Notes: generated by a model from the letters alone, not told the origin. 45,032 bases of DNA from an uncultured Clostridium sp. (GCA_946500265.1 CAMMVE010000013.1:1-45032); one strand, 5' to 3'; positions 6,887 through 16,799 are shown, counted from the stretch's first letter. Program-made: numbers and translations.

Positions 6887-7081
6887 TTATGAATTTATTT
6901 CATCTTTCTCTACTTTTCTAACTATCATTTTTAATGCCTTTGGTCTTTCTATCATTATTGTATGCCCGCATCCTAGGCATTTTAATTTGAAGTCTACTCC
7001 TACCCTTGTTATCTCCCATAGTTTGCTTCCACAAGGGTGCTGTTTTTTTGTTCTAACTATGTCTCCTATATTATATTCCAT
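6887..7081 (-). CDS. DUF951 family protein (YyzM-like)
   Basis: This 64-residue protein has the family pattern: GDIVRTKKQHPCGSKLWEI, then GVDFKLKCLGCGHTIMIERP, giving conserved Cys residues in HPCG and CLGCG that may bind metal. The family is small, widespread in Firmicutes and of unknown function; in Bacillus it neighbours ychF and rpsF. A purine-rich site (AAGGGGGC) precedes the ATG. It lies about 140 bases downstream of gltX with no terminator between, so the two are probably co-transcribed. Confidence 0.88.
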   Translation of the reverse strand: MEYNIGDIVRTKKQHPCGSKLWEITRVGVDFKLKCLGCGHTIMIERPKALKMIVRKVEKDEINS

Positions 7082-7222
7082 TATCTACAGCCCCCTTTTT
7101 ACTATTTTTTATAAAATTTTTCACAGTATTTTCTATTTTTTAATAATAAGTTTTCAAGCATTTTTATATTTTTTACTAGTATATTTATTTAAGTAATTTT
7201 AATAAATATAGTCTGCCAGTAA

Positions 7223-8860
7223 TTATGAAAGTCTCTTCTCTACGCTGTCTTTTCCTAATACTTGCATTATTTCATACATATCTGGTGTGTTTTGCCTTCC
7301 TGTTAATTTTACTCTTAATACTGTACTAATATCTCCTACATGACCTGGCCATTTTTCTGGTTCTGCTTTATATTCTTTTACTTCTCTTGCATATCCCAAT
7401 TTTTCTGCTAAATCCTTTATTTTATTAAACCATGTATCTTTGTCATCATTTATATTAAAATATTCATTTATATATGTTTTAGTTATTTTTTCAACTTCTG
7501 CTTTGTCAGAAATTTTACCATAATCATATGCTACATCTCCTGCAAAGAATTTATCATCATACATATATATAATTGAATTTTTAACATCCGACCATTTTGA
7601 AATATCTTTTCTTGGTTTCTTATTACCTCTCTCTATTCCTAGAACTCTCAAAGAATATTCTTTATTTGCTAACATTTCTGCTAGTTCTTTATCATACTCG
7701 TTTGCCCATTCTAAAGCACAATTATATACTTCTTCTGCAGTCATTTTTGATATTACAGTCTTTCCTATATCCAATAATTTAATCATATCAAATAACGCAC
7801 CACTTACACTCATTTTGTTTAGATTAAAGTCAAATTCATCTATGCTTTTATCTGGGTTTGCTCTTCTCCAATTCTCAAATGTTGAATTGGCTATATTTAA
7901 AAGATATTCTTTAACCGCAAGTACTGGTATTCCCTCTTCTTTATAGTATGATACTGCAGCTTCTGGATCTTTTCTTTTACTTAATTTACGCTTATTTCCA
8001 TTATCATTTTTCATAATAGGAGAAATATGTGCATATTTTGGTGCTTTAAATCCTAGTTCATGAAATAACTGTAAATGTAATGGCACAGATGATAGCCACT
8101 CATCACTACGTATAACATGTGTCGTTCTCATTAAATGGTCATCAACAGCATGTGCAAAATGGTATGTTGGTAATCCATCTGCCTTTATAATAACTATATC
8201 TTGGTCATTTTCTGGAAAGTCCACATTTCCTTTTATAATATCGTGATGTTTTATTTTTCTATCTTCTCTACCTGGAGATTTAAAACGTATAATATAATTT
8301 TCTCCATTTTTTATTTTTTCTGCTGCTTCTTCTACTGTTAAATTTCTGCATTTTGCCCATACACCATAATATCCTGGTCTTATCTTCGCAGCCTCTTGTT
8401 TTTTTCTAATTTCTTCTACTTCATCTGCACTGCAGAAACATGGATACGCTTTTCCTAGTTCTAATAAATATTTAGCATAAGCTTGATATATATCTTTCCT
8501 TAAGGACTGTTTGTATGGTCCATAGTTACCCTTCTCTTCTATTTCTGTAATCATACCTTCATCAGGTAAAATATCAAAATCTTTTAAAGAATTTACTATA
8601 CCTGTTACACCATTTTCAACTTCTCTTTTTTGATCTGTATCTTCAACTCTTAAAAAGAAAACTCCATCAGTTTTTTTAGTCATTTCTTTTGCAACTAAAG
8701 CCTGATATAACCCTCCAATATGCACAAAACCAGTTGGACTTGGTGCAAATCTTGAAACTACAGCTCCTTCTTTCAAATTTCTTTCTGGGTATTTTTCTTC
8801 ATAATATGAAATCTCCTTAGCATCAGGAAAAATCAAATTAGCTAAATCTTTATAATCCAT
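7223..8860 (-). CDS. gltX: Glutamyl-tRNA synthetase
   Basis: The enzyme charges tRNA-Glu, and probably also tRNA-Gln if the Gln-tRNA amidotransferase route is used. The 545-residue protein has the class I HIGH-type motif in FAPSPTGFVHIGGLYQAL near residue 40 and the KMSKS-type motif in KRKLSKRKDPEAA near residue 300. It keeps cysteines in CFCSADE that could hold zinc. It is about 60 residues longer than the common bacterial form, with a leading extension of about 35 residues before the Rossmann fold, a type seen in some Clostridia. AAAGGACTGAAATTAAT precedes the ATG. Promoter at 8898-8926. Confidence 0.96.
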   Translation of the reverse strand: MDYKDLANLIFPDAKEISYYEEKYPERNLKEGAVVSRFAPSPTGFVHIGGLYQALVAKEMTKKTDGVFFLRVEDTDQKREVENGVTGIVNSLKDFDILPDEGMITEIEEKGNYGPYKQSLRKDIYQAYAKYLLELGKAYPCFCSADEVEEIRKKQEAAKIRPGYYGVWAKCRNLTVEEAAEKIKNGENYIIRFKSPGREDRKIKHHDIIKGNVDFPENDQDIVIIKADGLPTYHFAHAVDDHLMRTTHVIRSDEWLSSVPLHLQLFHELGFKAPKYAHISPIMKNDNGNKRKLSKRKDPEAAVSYYKEEGIPVLAVKEYLLNIANSTFENWRRANPDKSIDEFDFNLNKMSVSGALFDMIKLLDIGKTVISKMTAEEVYNCALEWANEYDKELAEMLANKEYSLRVLGIERGNKKPRKDISKWSDVKNSIIYMYDDKFFAGDVAYDYGKISDKAEVEKITKTYINEYFNINDDKDTWFNKIKDLAEKLGYAREVKEYKAEPEKWPGHVGDISTVLRVKLTGRQNTPDMYEIMQVLGKDSVEKRLS

Positions 8861-8897
8861 ATTAATTTCAGTCCTTTCATTAACATCTCTGTGATTT

Positions 8898-8926
8898 ATT
8901 ATATTTCATTTTTATAAAATTTACAA
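8898..8926 (-). promoter_or_regulatory. Sigma-A promoter of gltX
   Basis: On the minus strand TTGTAA (8921-8926) is 17 bases from TATAAT (8898-8903). Confidence 0.6.
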
Positions 8927-8960
8927 TATATATACTATATAAAATCAAATTACTGTATTA

Positions 8961-9151
8961 GCCAAGTATAAAGTATATTTAGAGAATTTTTGAAGTTCCG
9001 CGTAAGCGACCAAACGAGCTTTGTTAAAAGCGAGTGCGACTTGGAGCAACCTTCCTACTTTAAAAAAGAAAAATTTATTTTTCTTTTTTAACATTCGAAG
9101 GTGTGCGACACCAAGGAACAAAAAATTCGAGAAATATACTTTATACTTGGC
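8961..9151. mobile_element. Palindromic element, family B, copy 1
   Basis: The 191-bp element is bounded by GCCAAGTATAAAGTATAT and its perfect complement ATATACTTTATACTTGGC, followed inward by AGAGAATTTTT / AAAAATTCGAG. The body carries AAGCGACCAAACGAGC, AAAAGCGAGTGCGA and a central AAAAAAGAAAAATTTATTTTTCTTTTTT hairpin region. Copy 2 is at 23135-23314, inverted. The outer 14-18 bases differ between copies but pair within each copy. It lies downstream of rnj where a terminator would be expected. Confidence 0.75.
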
Positions 9152-9186
9152 TTTTTACTTTTGAATCAAAAATGGTCACAACCACC

Positions 9187-9327
9187 GCCAAAACACAATT
9201 ATTTTTTTATGATTAATTAAGAATTGCTGTTTTGGCTAGGCAAGCAAGCGAGAAAACCGGAGGCGTGCTTTTTGCACGTTGAGGATTTTCGAAGTGAAGC
9301 TTAACAACGCCAAAACACAATTATTAA
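9187..9327. repeat. Palindromic element, family C, between rnj and family B
   Basis: GCCAAAACACAATTATT occurs at 9187-9203 and 9309-9325, and an inverted relative AAGAATTGCTGTTTTGGC at 9219-9236. The 107-bp part from 9219 to 9325 is a long imperfect hairpin whose inner arms (GAGAAAACCGGAGGCGTGC / GCACGTTGAGGATTTTC) meet at a TTTTT loop. It directly follows the rnj stop and could end that transcript. Confidence 0.65.
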
Positions 9328-9338
9328 TTAATCAACCT

Positions 9339-11045
9339 CTATACTTCTAAAATAATAGGCAATATCATTGGGTTACGTTTAGTTCTTTGGAATATATAAT
9401 CTCTTAAATCATCTTTCAATGTAGACTTTATAGTAGCCCAGTCTCTAATTCCATCTTCCTCAAATGTTTTTACTTCTTGTCTAATAACTTTTTTCAAATC
9501 GTCCATTAAAGTTTCAGATTCTCTAACATAAACGAATCCTCTTGAAACCACATCTGGTCCTGATACGATTTCTCCTGTGTTACTATCCATTCCCATTACG
9601 ATTACAATTAAACCATCTTGTGATAAGTGTTGTCTATCACGAAGTACTATATTTCCTACATCTCCTACACCTAGTCCATCAACTAAAATTTTTCCGCTAG
9701 GTACAGAGTTTGTAATTTTAGCATGTTTTTTATTTATCTCTAAAGTTTTACCATTTTCTAATATAAATATGTTTTCTGCTGGTATTCCCATTTGTTTTGC
9801 AGTTTCTGCATGAGCTCTTAATTGTCTATATTCACCATGTACTGGTATAAAGAACTTTGGTTTTGCAAGTGATATAATTAATTTTTGTTCTTCTTGGCAA
9901 GCATGTCCTGAAACGTGGATAGCTTCCAATGCACTATAAATAACCTCTGCTCCTATTTGCATCAAGTCGTTAATAACATTTGATACTAATTTTTCATTTC
10001 CTGGTATTGGAGTAGCAGAAATTATTACCATGTCATTTGGAGTAATAACAACCTTTTTATGTTCTCCTGCTGCCATCCTTGTTAATGCAGACATTGTCTC
10101 TCCCTGACTTCCAGTTGTAATTATAACTAATTGTTCATCAGTATAATTTTTAATCATATCAATATCGATAAACATGTTTTCTGGTGCATCAATATATCCT
10201 AATTCTCTTGCAGTTTCTATCATATTTATCATACTTCTTCCACAAACTGCAATTTTTCTGCCATATTTCTCTGCTGAATTAACAATTTGTTGAACTCTAT
10301 GCACATTAGATGCAAAAGTTGCAACTACTATTCTCTTTTTATTATTTTGGAATAGTCTGTCAAAAACATCTCCAACAGTACTTTCAGACATTGTATAACC
10401 TTTTCTTTCTGAGTTTGTACTATCTGACATTAATGCTATTATTCCTTTATTTCCCAATTCTGCAATTCTACCCAAATCCATTACTTTATCGTCAATTGGA
10501 GTAAAATCAACTTTGAAGTCTCCTGTATGAAGTACAACACCTTGAGGTGTGTGTATTGCAAGCATTACTGCATCTGGAATACTGTGATTACTTCTTATCA
10601 ATTCTACTTTAATATTTCCAAAATTAATTGTTTGTCCTTGGTCTACAGTAAATAATTTTGCAGAATTTAATAATTTATGCTCTTCTAATTTATTTTTTAT
10701 TAATCCCATTGTTAATTTTGTAGCATAAATTGGTATATTTATTTGTTTTAAAACGTAAGGAATAGCACCTATGTGGTCCTCATGTCCGTGTGTTATAACC
10801 ATACCTTTTATTTTTTCTTTATTTTTTTCCAAATATGTTACATCAGGTATAACTAAATCAACACCTAGCATATCATCCTCTGGGAATTCTAACCCACAGT
10901 CAACTAATACTATCTCATTTCCATACTCAAAAATTGTTATGTTCTTACCAATTTCATCTAATCCTCCAAGAGGAATAATTTTTAAGCTCTCTTTCTTAAA
11001 CTCAAACTTTGGAGCTTGTGATGTCTCTCTTTTTCTTTTTTCCAT
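9339..11045 (-). CDS. rnj: Ribonuclease J
   Basis: This is a 5'-3' exo- and endoribonuclease of the metallo-beta-lactamase/beta-CASP family, central to mRNA decay in Firmicutes. The 568-residue protein has a basic leader of about 20 residues, then LKIIPLGGLDEIGKN, the zinc motif HGHEDHIGAIP (about residue 85), GDFKVDFTP, the beta-CASP segment, and SGHACQEEQ with PVHGEYRQL near residue 390. The length is typical. The ATG is preceded by AAAAGGAGAGATTAAATTTA. It is not in an operon with gltX: two hairpin elements separate them. It is the expected decay enzyme for glmS mRNA after ribozyme cleavage, an inference from Bacillus. Confidence 0.96.
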   Translation of the reverse strand: MEKRKRETSQAPKFEFKKESLKIIPLGGLDEIGKNITIFEYGNEIVLVDCGLEFPEDDMLGVDLVIPDVTYLEKNKEKIKGMVITHGHEDHIGAIPYVLKQINIPIYATKLTMGLIKNKLEEHKLLNSAKLFTVDQGQTINFGNIKVELIRSNHSIPDAVMLAIHTPQGVVLHTGDFKVDFTPIDDKVMDLGRIAELGNKGIIALMSDSTNSERKGYTMSESTVGDVFDRLFQNNKKRIVVATFASNVHRVQQIVNSAEKYGRKIAVCGRSMINMIETARELGYIDAPENMFIDIDMIKNYTDEQLVIITTGSQGETMSALTRMAAGEHKKVVITPNDMVIISATPIPGNEKLVSNVINDLMQIGAEVIYSALEAIHVSGHACQEEQKLIISLAKPKFFIPVHGEYRQLRAHAETAKQMGIPAENIFILENGKTLEINKKHAKITNSVPSGKILVDGLGVGDVGNIVLRDRQHLSQDGLIVIVMGMDSNTGEIVSGPDVVSRGFVYVRESETLMDDLKKVIRQEVKTFEEDGIRDWATIKSTLKDDLRDYIFQRTKRNPMILPIILEV

Positions 11046-11109
11046 TAAATTTAATCTCTCCTTTTCAATTTTATCTTAATTATATAAAGTTATTTGCATT
11101 ATTTAAACA

Positions 11110-11147
11110 CAAAAAAGTAGCTTATAATATCATAAACTACTTTTTTC
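11110..11147. terminator. Hairpin with T-run between the ROK gene and rnj
   Basis: AAAAAAGTAG and CTACTTTTTT flank a loop of about 18 bases. Both strands show a T-run after the stem. It lies downstream of the ROK gene, read leftward, and just upstream of rnj. The rest of 11150-11383 is AT-rich with nothing recognised. Confidence 0.7.
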
Positions 11148-11383
11148 AAAAAAATCCTCTATAACTATTATTATTTTAGCACAAATGCATAGAACATGCT
11201 TAACATATTTTTCCGCACCATAAGCATATTTCTAATACTATCTATAATTTATAATCCGATTCCATAATTTACAATATTATAATAATTCTCTTTTATTTTT
11301 ATTTTATACAAATCTCTTCTTTACCATTATTTTGGTAACAACTGTTAATTATTATACTATCTTTTTTGATTTTTGTCAAATTT

Positions 11384-12313
11384 TTAAATAGTAGCACCTA
11401 TCATTCCCGCATCATTATTTAATTTGGCTAAAACAATTTTGGGAGCTTCTCCTTTATTGAAGTAATACTTTCTGGCATTTAATTCCGAAATAAGTCTATC
11501 ATAAAAAATATCTTTAAAAAATACAAAACTTCCACCTAAGCAAATAGCTTCTGGTTCGAAAATATCAATAATATTTGAAAGCCCAATTATCATGTTTTCT
11601 ATGAATTCATCTATTAATTTTTGTATATCCATATTATTCATATTTTCTTTTATCTTTTTTTTCAAATCTGGTGCAGCTACATAAAATCTATTATCTATGT
11701 TTAGAGCTTTTTGTGCGCTTTCTTTAAATCTTTTTATTGAACAATATGTTTCAAAGCATCCTCTTTTTCCACAATTACATTCTATTCCATTCTTATCTAT
11801 TACCATATGGCCTAATTCAAATCCTATGTGCTTATTTGCCTTTAACAATTTTCCATTTAAGAAAACAGCCGAACCAATTCCAGTTCCTAAGCATAAAAAT
11901 ACTGAATCATTATATCCTTGTAATGCTCCATATGTATACTCTGCTTCTGCTGCAGCTTTAGAATCATTTTTTATTTTAATTGGAATTTTTATTTTTTCAT
12001 AAACTCTATTTAAATTCAGCTCATTAATACCAAGATTTACTAAGTTTTTCATGATAAGCTTTTCTTGTATTGGATCTCCTGGACTTGCAAATCCTATTTC
12101 TTCTATATCATATTTCGCATTATACTGCCTTATTTTTTTAATTATAAATTCTAATATACTATTTTCAGCTTCTTCTATAGCTTTAGATGGTTCTTCATAA
12201 ATCCTAAAATAATCGTTCCAAAAATCTCTATCCTCCCATTTGCTCATCACTTTTCCATTTTTTATAAGTCCAATTCCTATATGACTTCCACCTAAATCAA
12301 TACCTAATTTCAT
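11384..12313 (-). CDS. ROK family sugar kinase (glucokinase-like)
   Basis: The 309-residue protein begins MKLGIDLGGSHIGIGL, the ATP-binding phosphate loop of the actin-like fold. It carries CLGTGIGSAVFLNGKLL and the ROK zinc motif in CNCGKRGCFETYCS (around residue 165), followed by a helical C-terminal half with EAICLGGSF. ROK proteins phosphorylate glucose, N-acetylmannosamine or related sugars; without a DNA-binding N-terminus this is a kinase rather than a repressor. Substrate cannot be told from sequence. The start at 12313 is preferred because GAAAGGG abuts the earlier ATG at 12325. The gene stands alone behind the pilus-operon terminator. Confidence 0.88.
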   Translation of the reverse strand: MKLGIDLGGSHIGIGLIKNGKVMSKWEDRDFWNDYFRIYEEPSKAIEEAENSILEFIIKKIRQYNAKYDIEEIGFASPGDPIQEKLIMKNLVNLGINELNLNRVYEKIKIPIKIKNDSKAAAEAEYTYGALQGYNDSVFLCLGTGIGSAVFLNGKLLKANKHIGFELGHMVIDKNGIECNCGKRGCFETYCSIKRFKESAQKALNIDNRFYVAAPDLKKKIKENMNNMDIQKLIDEFIENMIIGLSNIIDIFEPEAICLGGSFVFFKDIFYDRLISELNARKYYFNKGEAPKIVLAKLNNDAGMIGATI

Positions 12314-12402
12314 TTTAAATATCATCCCTTTCTCTCTTTTCTAGAAGGTACACATAGTAACGAAAGTTTTCCTTTTGCTTTCATATTAATCTTTCTTCTT
12401 TC

Positions 12403-12455
12403 AAAAAAACTATCCAAATGAATTATATCATACATATTTTCATTTGAATAGTTTT
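12403..12455 (-). terminator. Terminator of the type IV pilus operon
   Basis: On the minus strand AACTATTCAAATGAA and TTCATTTGGATAGTT pair and are followed by TTTTT. It lies about 30 bases downstream of pilC. Confidence 0.8.
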
Positions 12456-12487
12456 ATATTTTTTTATATAATTAAAATTCCTAGTTT

Positions 12488-13846
12488 TTAGAATGCTGGC
12501 AAATCTACTGAGTTGAACATCCATGCACCCATATAAAGTTGTATACATGGTACTACAATTATAACTACTAAGAATATTAAGAATATACCTACAATTGAAT
12601 AAACAACTTGTGGTAATACTGCCATTACTTTTTGTATTAAGTTATTTATATCAATTTCCATATATTCAACTAATTTTCTCATCATTTCTGGTAAGTCAGT
12701 CTGCATTCCTATTTTTAACATTTCAGTTTGCATTGATGAACATAGTCCTGAATTTTCAAATGGTTCAATCCATGATGCACCAATTAAAATATTATTAATT
12801 GCAGTTTCAATAATTGATAATAATACATAATTCTTTACGACAGATTTACTAACTTCAAGTGAATCTTGTATTCTCATACCATTTTCAAGATTTAATAGCA
12901 TTGCTCTCATAAATCTTGAAAAGTCTATTGCGAATAGTAGTTTCCCAAATATCGGCATTTTGTATTTAAAATAATCAAAATTATATTTTCCCTTTGGTGA
13001 ACTAATATATACATATACTGCTGCAATTACACCTAATATTATCAATACTGGAACATACCATACATTTAATAATCCTCTACAGAAATTAACAAACCAAATA
13101 GTTATTCCTGGCAACTGGTCAGATGAACCAGATTTTGCAAAGGCGTCTTCTATAATTGGTATGATATAAGCTACACCGAAGATTAATAATCCTATTATTG
13201 CAACAAGCTGTAGAACATTAGGAACTATAATTTTTTTTAACCTTGAACTTGTATCATCACTATCTTCAAGATATTTTACAGCCTGCTCTAGTGATTTTGT
13301 AAGAGATCCTGACATTTCTCCAACTTTAATCATGTTTACATAAATATATGGGAATATATCAGAATAATATTCCATCGTTGTATACATATACTCTCCAGCT
13401 TCAACACCAGCTAATATATCTTGTAAGACTCCTCTTAATGATAAATTTTCTGTACTATCTATTATAGTATTTAATGCATGTATATTATTAAAATTAGCTT
13501 TCTTTAATAGGTAAAAATTTTGTGTGAATATAATTAAATCCCTATTTTTAATCTTTTCTTCTCTTGCTAAAGCTAAATTAATCCTTTCCTTAGTACTTAG
13601 CTTTGATACTGATCTACCCTGCATGATATTAGCAGATTCAGCTTGCCTCATTATGTCATCTATATCCATCATGTTTCTTCTATTAGCTTTTGTCTTTTTA
13701 CCTCTATAGCCAACTTGTTGAATGCTTATTGGAAGTAATTCATTACTTTTCAGTCTTTTTATCAAAGTATTTCTACTGGCATCTTCTACTTTGTTTATAA
13801 CAACTTGTCCCTTAGAAGTCATTGCTTTATATCTGTATTCCGGCAT
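12488..13846 (-). CDS. pilC: Type IV pilus inner-membrane platform protein PilC (GspF family)
   Basis: The 452-residue protein starts MPEYRYKAMTSKGQ, typical for PilC/GspF, and contains two T2SSF repeats, each ending in a hydrophobic segment (about residues 200-290 and 400-440). PilC anchors the pilus motor ATPases PilB and PilT at the membrane. A lysine-rich linker of about 60 residues (about 45-100) lies between the N-terminal strand and the first T2SSF domain. GGAGGGAGG-type site upstream. It is the last gene of the operon, and a repeat unit separates it from pilT. Confidence 0.95.
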   Translation of the reverse strand: MPEYRYKAMTSKGQVVINKVEDASRNTLIKRLKSNELLPISIQQVGYRGKKTKANRRNMMDIDDIMRQAESANIMQGRSVSKLSTKERINLALAREEKIKNRDLIIFTQNFYLLKKANFNNIHALNTIIDSTENLSLRGVLQDILAGVEAGEYMYTTMEYYSDIFPYIYVNMIKVGEMSGSLTKSLEQAVKYLEDSDDTSSRLKKIIVPNVLQLVAIIGLLIFGVAYIIPIIEDAFAKSGSSDQLPGITIWFVNFCRGLLNVWYVPVLIILGVIAAVYVYISSPKGKYNFDYFKYKMPIFGKLLFAIDFSRFMRAMLLNLENGMRIQDSLEVSKSVVKNYVLLSIIETAINNILIGASWIEPFENSGLCSSMQTEMLKIGMQTDLPEMMRKLVEYMEIDINNLIQKVMAVLPQVVYSIVGIFLIFLVVIIVVPCIQLYMGAWMFNSVDLPAF

Positions 13847-13918
13847 TTTTCCTCCCTCCTAAATTTCATCATAAATATAATTTAATGTCTATTTTTGAAT
13901 GCTGTGCTTCCTGGATAC

Positions 13919-13968
13919 TTGACTCCAAGGCGACATTTTGTCGCCCGGAGACCTGTCCCCAAACCGAC
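13919..13968. repeat. GGCGACA-type palindromic repeat between pilT and pilC
   Basis: GGCGACATTTTGTCGCC is a perfect hairpin followed by CGGAGACCTGTCCCCAAACC. The same string occurs at 37593-37631 upstream of clpC. It lies directly after the pilT stop codon, inside the pilus operon. Confidence 0.8.
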
Positions 13969-13969
13969 A

Positions 13970-15088
13970 CTATTGATTTATTTTGTTTGTTTTTTCTCTC
14001 TTTATTTTCAATTGCATTATTGTTCTGTTTAATGTTTCTATATTTTTCTCTTCTATTTGAGCTTTTGCTTGATCCAATGTTATTACGTCTTCTACAAATA
14101 GTTCTGCTATTGAATTTATTAGTCCTATACTTCCTTTTTCTAAGTTACTTTGTATAGCATCTTCTATTTCAGATACACTTATTTTTTCTTTTCTGATTAT
14201 ACCTGAAATAATATTATCTACGACCATTACCTCTGGTACTAGTACTAAATCCCCTGTTTTAGATGGTAATAATCTTTGGGAAATTACTAGTTTTAGTAAT
14301 GATGAAATTAAATATTTAACTGTTTGTTGGTCTCTAATTTCATAGAAGTTTACCATTCTATCTATGGTCTCTGCACATGATTTAGTATGAAGTGTTCCAA
14401 TTACTAAGTGTCCTGATTCAGCTGTTTCTATAGCTGCTTCCATTGTTTGCCTATCTCTTATCTCTCCTATAACTAATATATCGCAGTCCTCTCTTAGTGA
14501 GTTTTTAACACCATCACTAAATGTTAAACAGTCTCTTCCTGCTCCTATTTCTTTTTGTACTATAACTGATTTTTTACTTGTATGCTTATACTCTACTGGG
14601 TTTTCCAAAGTTAATATCTTTTTATTTTGATTTTCATTTATTTCATTAATTAATGCATTTAATGTTGTTGTTTTACCAGAGTTAGTCTTTCCTGTAACTA
14701 ATATTAATCCTTGTGGTTGATATGTCATTCTTCTAACTATATCTGGAACTCCCAAGTCTTCATATTTTGGCAATTCGTTTTTTATTAATCTCATTGTAAG
14801 TATAGGTATTTCATTTGCTAATGAAATATTTACCCTTAGACGAATATCTTCAAATTCATAAGACATATCTAATTTTTTTGTTTCTTTAAAAACTCTATCT
14901 TTATCAACATTCCCTCTAACAAAGTAATCGTATATATCAGACATATCCTCTTCTGTTAGTGGGTCTGGACATTCATATTCAATTAAATCTCTTCTAATTC
15001 TTAACATGGGCTTTAAGCCACAAATTAGATGAACGTCTGAAGCATCCTTTTCTTTTGCTGTATCTAAAACTTTATCAATATCTATCAT
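13970..15088 (-). CDS. pilT: Pilus retraction ATPase PilT
   Basis: The 372-residue protein begins MIDIDKVLDTAKEKDASDVHL, as PilT does. It has Walker A GKTNSGKTTT (about residues 131-140), the Asp box, Walker B CDILVIGEIRD and the His-box segment SGHLVIGTLHT. It lacks the MshEN domain and the four-cysteine motif of PilB, so it is the retraction motor that powers twitching and DNA uptake. GGGGGTTACTA sits before ATG. It follows pilB by 16 bases. The C-terminal 40 residues are lysine-rich. Confidence 0.94.
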   Translation of the reverse strand: MIDIDKVLDTAKEKDASDVHLICGLKPMLRIRRDLIEYECPDPLTEEDMSDIYDYFVRGNVDKDRVFKETKKLDMSYEFEDIRLRVNISLANEIPILTMRLIKNELPKYEDLGVPDIVRRMTYQPQGLILVTGKTNSGKTTTLNALINEINENQNKKILTLENPVEYKHTSKKSVIVQKEIGAGRDCLTFSDGVKNSLREDCDILVIGEIRDRQTMEAAIETAESGHLVIGTLHTKSCAETIDRMVNFYEIRDQQTVKYLISSLLKLVISQRLLPSKTGDLVLVPEVMVVDNIISGIIRKEKISVSEIEDAIQSNLEKGSIGLINSIAELFVEDVITLDQAKAQIEEKNIETLNRTIMQLKIKREKTNKINQ

Positions 15089-15104
15089 TAGTAACCCCCC
15101 AATA

Positions 15105-16730
15105 TTAATATATTGCTAACTTATTATTTAGCTCTGGTAAGTTTGTTGTGCCATCAATTATTTTATTTATTCCGTCTACTATTAATGGTACATAACCTTG
15201 GCTTAGTGCAAGATTTCTTATGTCTGATGCAGATTTGTTTTCTACAATTAAATTTTTGATATTATCATCAATAATTAAAACTTCAAAGATACCTATTCTT
15301 CCTAAATAACCGGTATTATTACATTTCTTACATCCAACTGCTTCAAAAGTTTTCTTGCCTTCTAAATCGAATTTAACATTATACTTGTCACCAATTTTAT
15401 TAATTATATCTATTTCCTCTTTAGTATACTCTCTCTCTTTTCTGCAATGTGGGCATAATCTTCTTACTAATCTCTGGGATACTGATGTAGCAAGAGTACT
15501 AGAAATATCATAATTTGATACTCCCATTTTTCTAAGTCTTGTTATTACTTCTACTGCATCGATTGTATGAATTGTAGACAAAACATAATGACCTGTTTGT
15601 CCAGCTTGCATTGCAATTTCAGCTGTTTCTCTATCTCTAATTTCTCCAACTAAAATAATATCGGGATCTTGTCTTAATACTGTTCTCAATGATTCAACAA
15701 ATGTTGCTTTTGGATCAACTTCAATTTGGTTTAATCCATTTATTCTAATTTCTACTGGGTCTTCAATTGTTGTAATATTTATTTCAGGTCTATTTAATAA
15801 ATCTATAATACTATATAATGTTGTTGTTTTACCTTCTCCAGTAGGTGCTGCAATTACTGTAATACTGTTCTTTTTATTGAAAGCATCTTTTACAAGTTTC
15901 TCATCTTTTGGAAATCCTAAATCATAAATTGATTTAACATCTTCATTTTTCTTCAATAATCTTAGAACAAATTTTTCTCCATAAATATTTTTCTGTGAAG
16001 AAACACGAATATTATATTCAGGATACATGATAATTCTACCATCTTGAGATTCTTGTTTTTCTTGATGCATGTTTGATATGGCTTTCAGCCTATTTACGAT
16101 TTGTGCTTGCTTTTCTTTTCCTATATTAGCTGCATTTACTAAAACACCATCTATTCTGTATCTAATTCTCATTCCTTCTTGCATTGGTTCAATATGAATA
16201 TCACTTGCTCTTTTTTCCATTGCAGTTTTTATTACGCTATCAATAAAACTTGAAACATCAGCATTTATATTTATGTCTTCTGAACTTGACGAATAAGAAT
16301 TCAAAATTAAATCTATATTAGTTTCAAATGTTATATACTTTTCCATGATAAGGCCTTTATTTAACAATAATAACCTTACTGTTTCTACAGCTCTTCTATT
16401 TGAAGTATCTGCAAAGCAAACTTTTATTTTATCATTTGATTCCTCAAAAGGTATAGCTTTATACTGCTTTGCAATATCAAGTGAAAGATAGTCTAACATA
16501 TTTACTTTTATATCTGATTCTTTTAAATATATAGACTTTTCATCTAGTATTTCTCCCATAGCTTTAATTAACACGTATGGGTCACACGCTCTTAAAATAT
16601 TTAGTATATCTCCTATTTTTTTATTAGGTTCAGCTTTTTGATAATCTAAAGCTCTTTGAACATCCTCTTCACTTACAATTCCTCTCCTTACTAACTCTAT
16701 TCCCAAAGGTTGACTTCTTTTTGAATCCAT
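15105..16730 (-). CDS. pilB: Pilus extension ATPase PilB (GspE family)
   Basis: The 541-residue protein has an N-terminal MshEN-type domain (LGIELVRRGIVSEEDVQRAL), then the ATPase core: SDIHIEPMQEGMRIRYRIDG, Walker A APTGEGKTTT (common form GPTGSGKTTT), Walker B DPDIILVGEIRDRETAE, the His box and a zinc tetracysteine CPHC...CKKC near residues 440-480. It powers pilin polymerisation. The length is typical for clostridial PilB. It lies just upstream of pilT, so extension and retraction motors are made together. Confidence 0.96.
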   Translation of the reverse strand: MDSKRSQPLGIELVRRGIVSEEDVQRALDYQKAEPNKKIGDILNILRACDPYVLIKAMGEILDEKSIYLKESDIKVNMLDYLSLDIAKQYKAIPFEESNDKIKVCFADTSNRRAVETVRLLLLNKGLIMEKYITFETNIDLILNSYSSSSEDININADVSSFIDSVIKTAMEKRASDIHIEPMQEGMRIRYRIDGVLVNAANIGKEKQAQIVNRLKAISNMHQEKQESQDGRIIMYPEYNIRVSSQKNIYGEKFVLRLLKKNEDVKSIYDLGFPKDEKLVKDAFNKKNSITVIAAPTGEGKTTTLYSIIDLLNRPEINITTIEDPVEIRINGLNQIEVDPKATFVESLRTVLRQDPDIILVGEIRDRETAEIAMQAGQTGHYVLSTIHTIDAVEVITRLRKMGVSNYDISSTLATSVSQRLVRRLCPHCRKEREYTKEEIDIINKIGDKYNVKFDLEGKKTFEAVGCKKCNNTGYLGRIGIFEVLIIDDNIKNLIVENKSASDIRNLALSQGYVPLIVDGINKIIDGTTNLPELNNKLAIY

Positions 16731-16799
16731 AGAATTTCTCCTTTCATTTGTTTCCTACTAATATTATTAACTAATTTAAGCATATTATTATAATTAATT

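Noticed and set aside
13919..13968. CRISPR repeat
   Set aside because: The palindromic repeat occurs once here and again at 37.5 kb, with no regular spacing or spacers and no cas genes.
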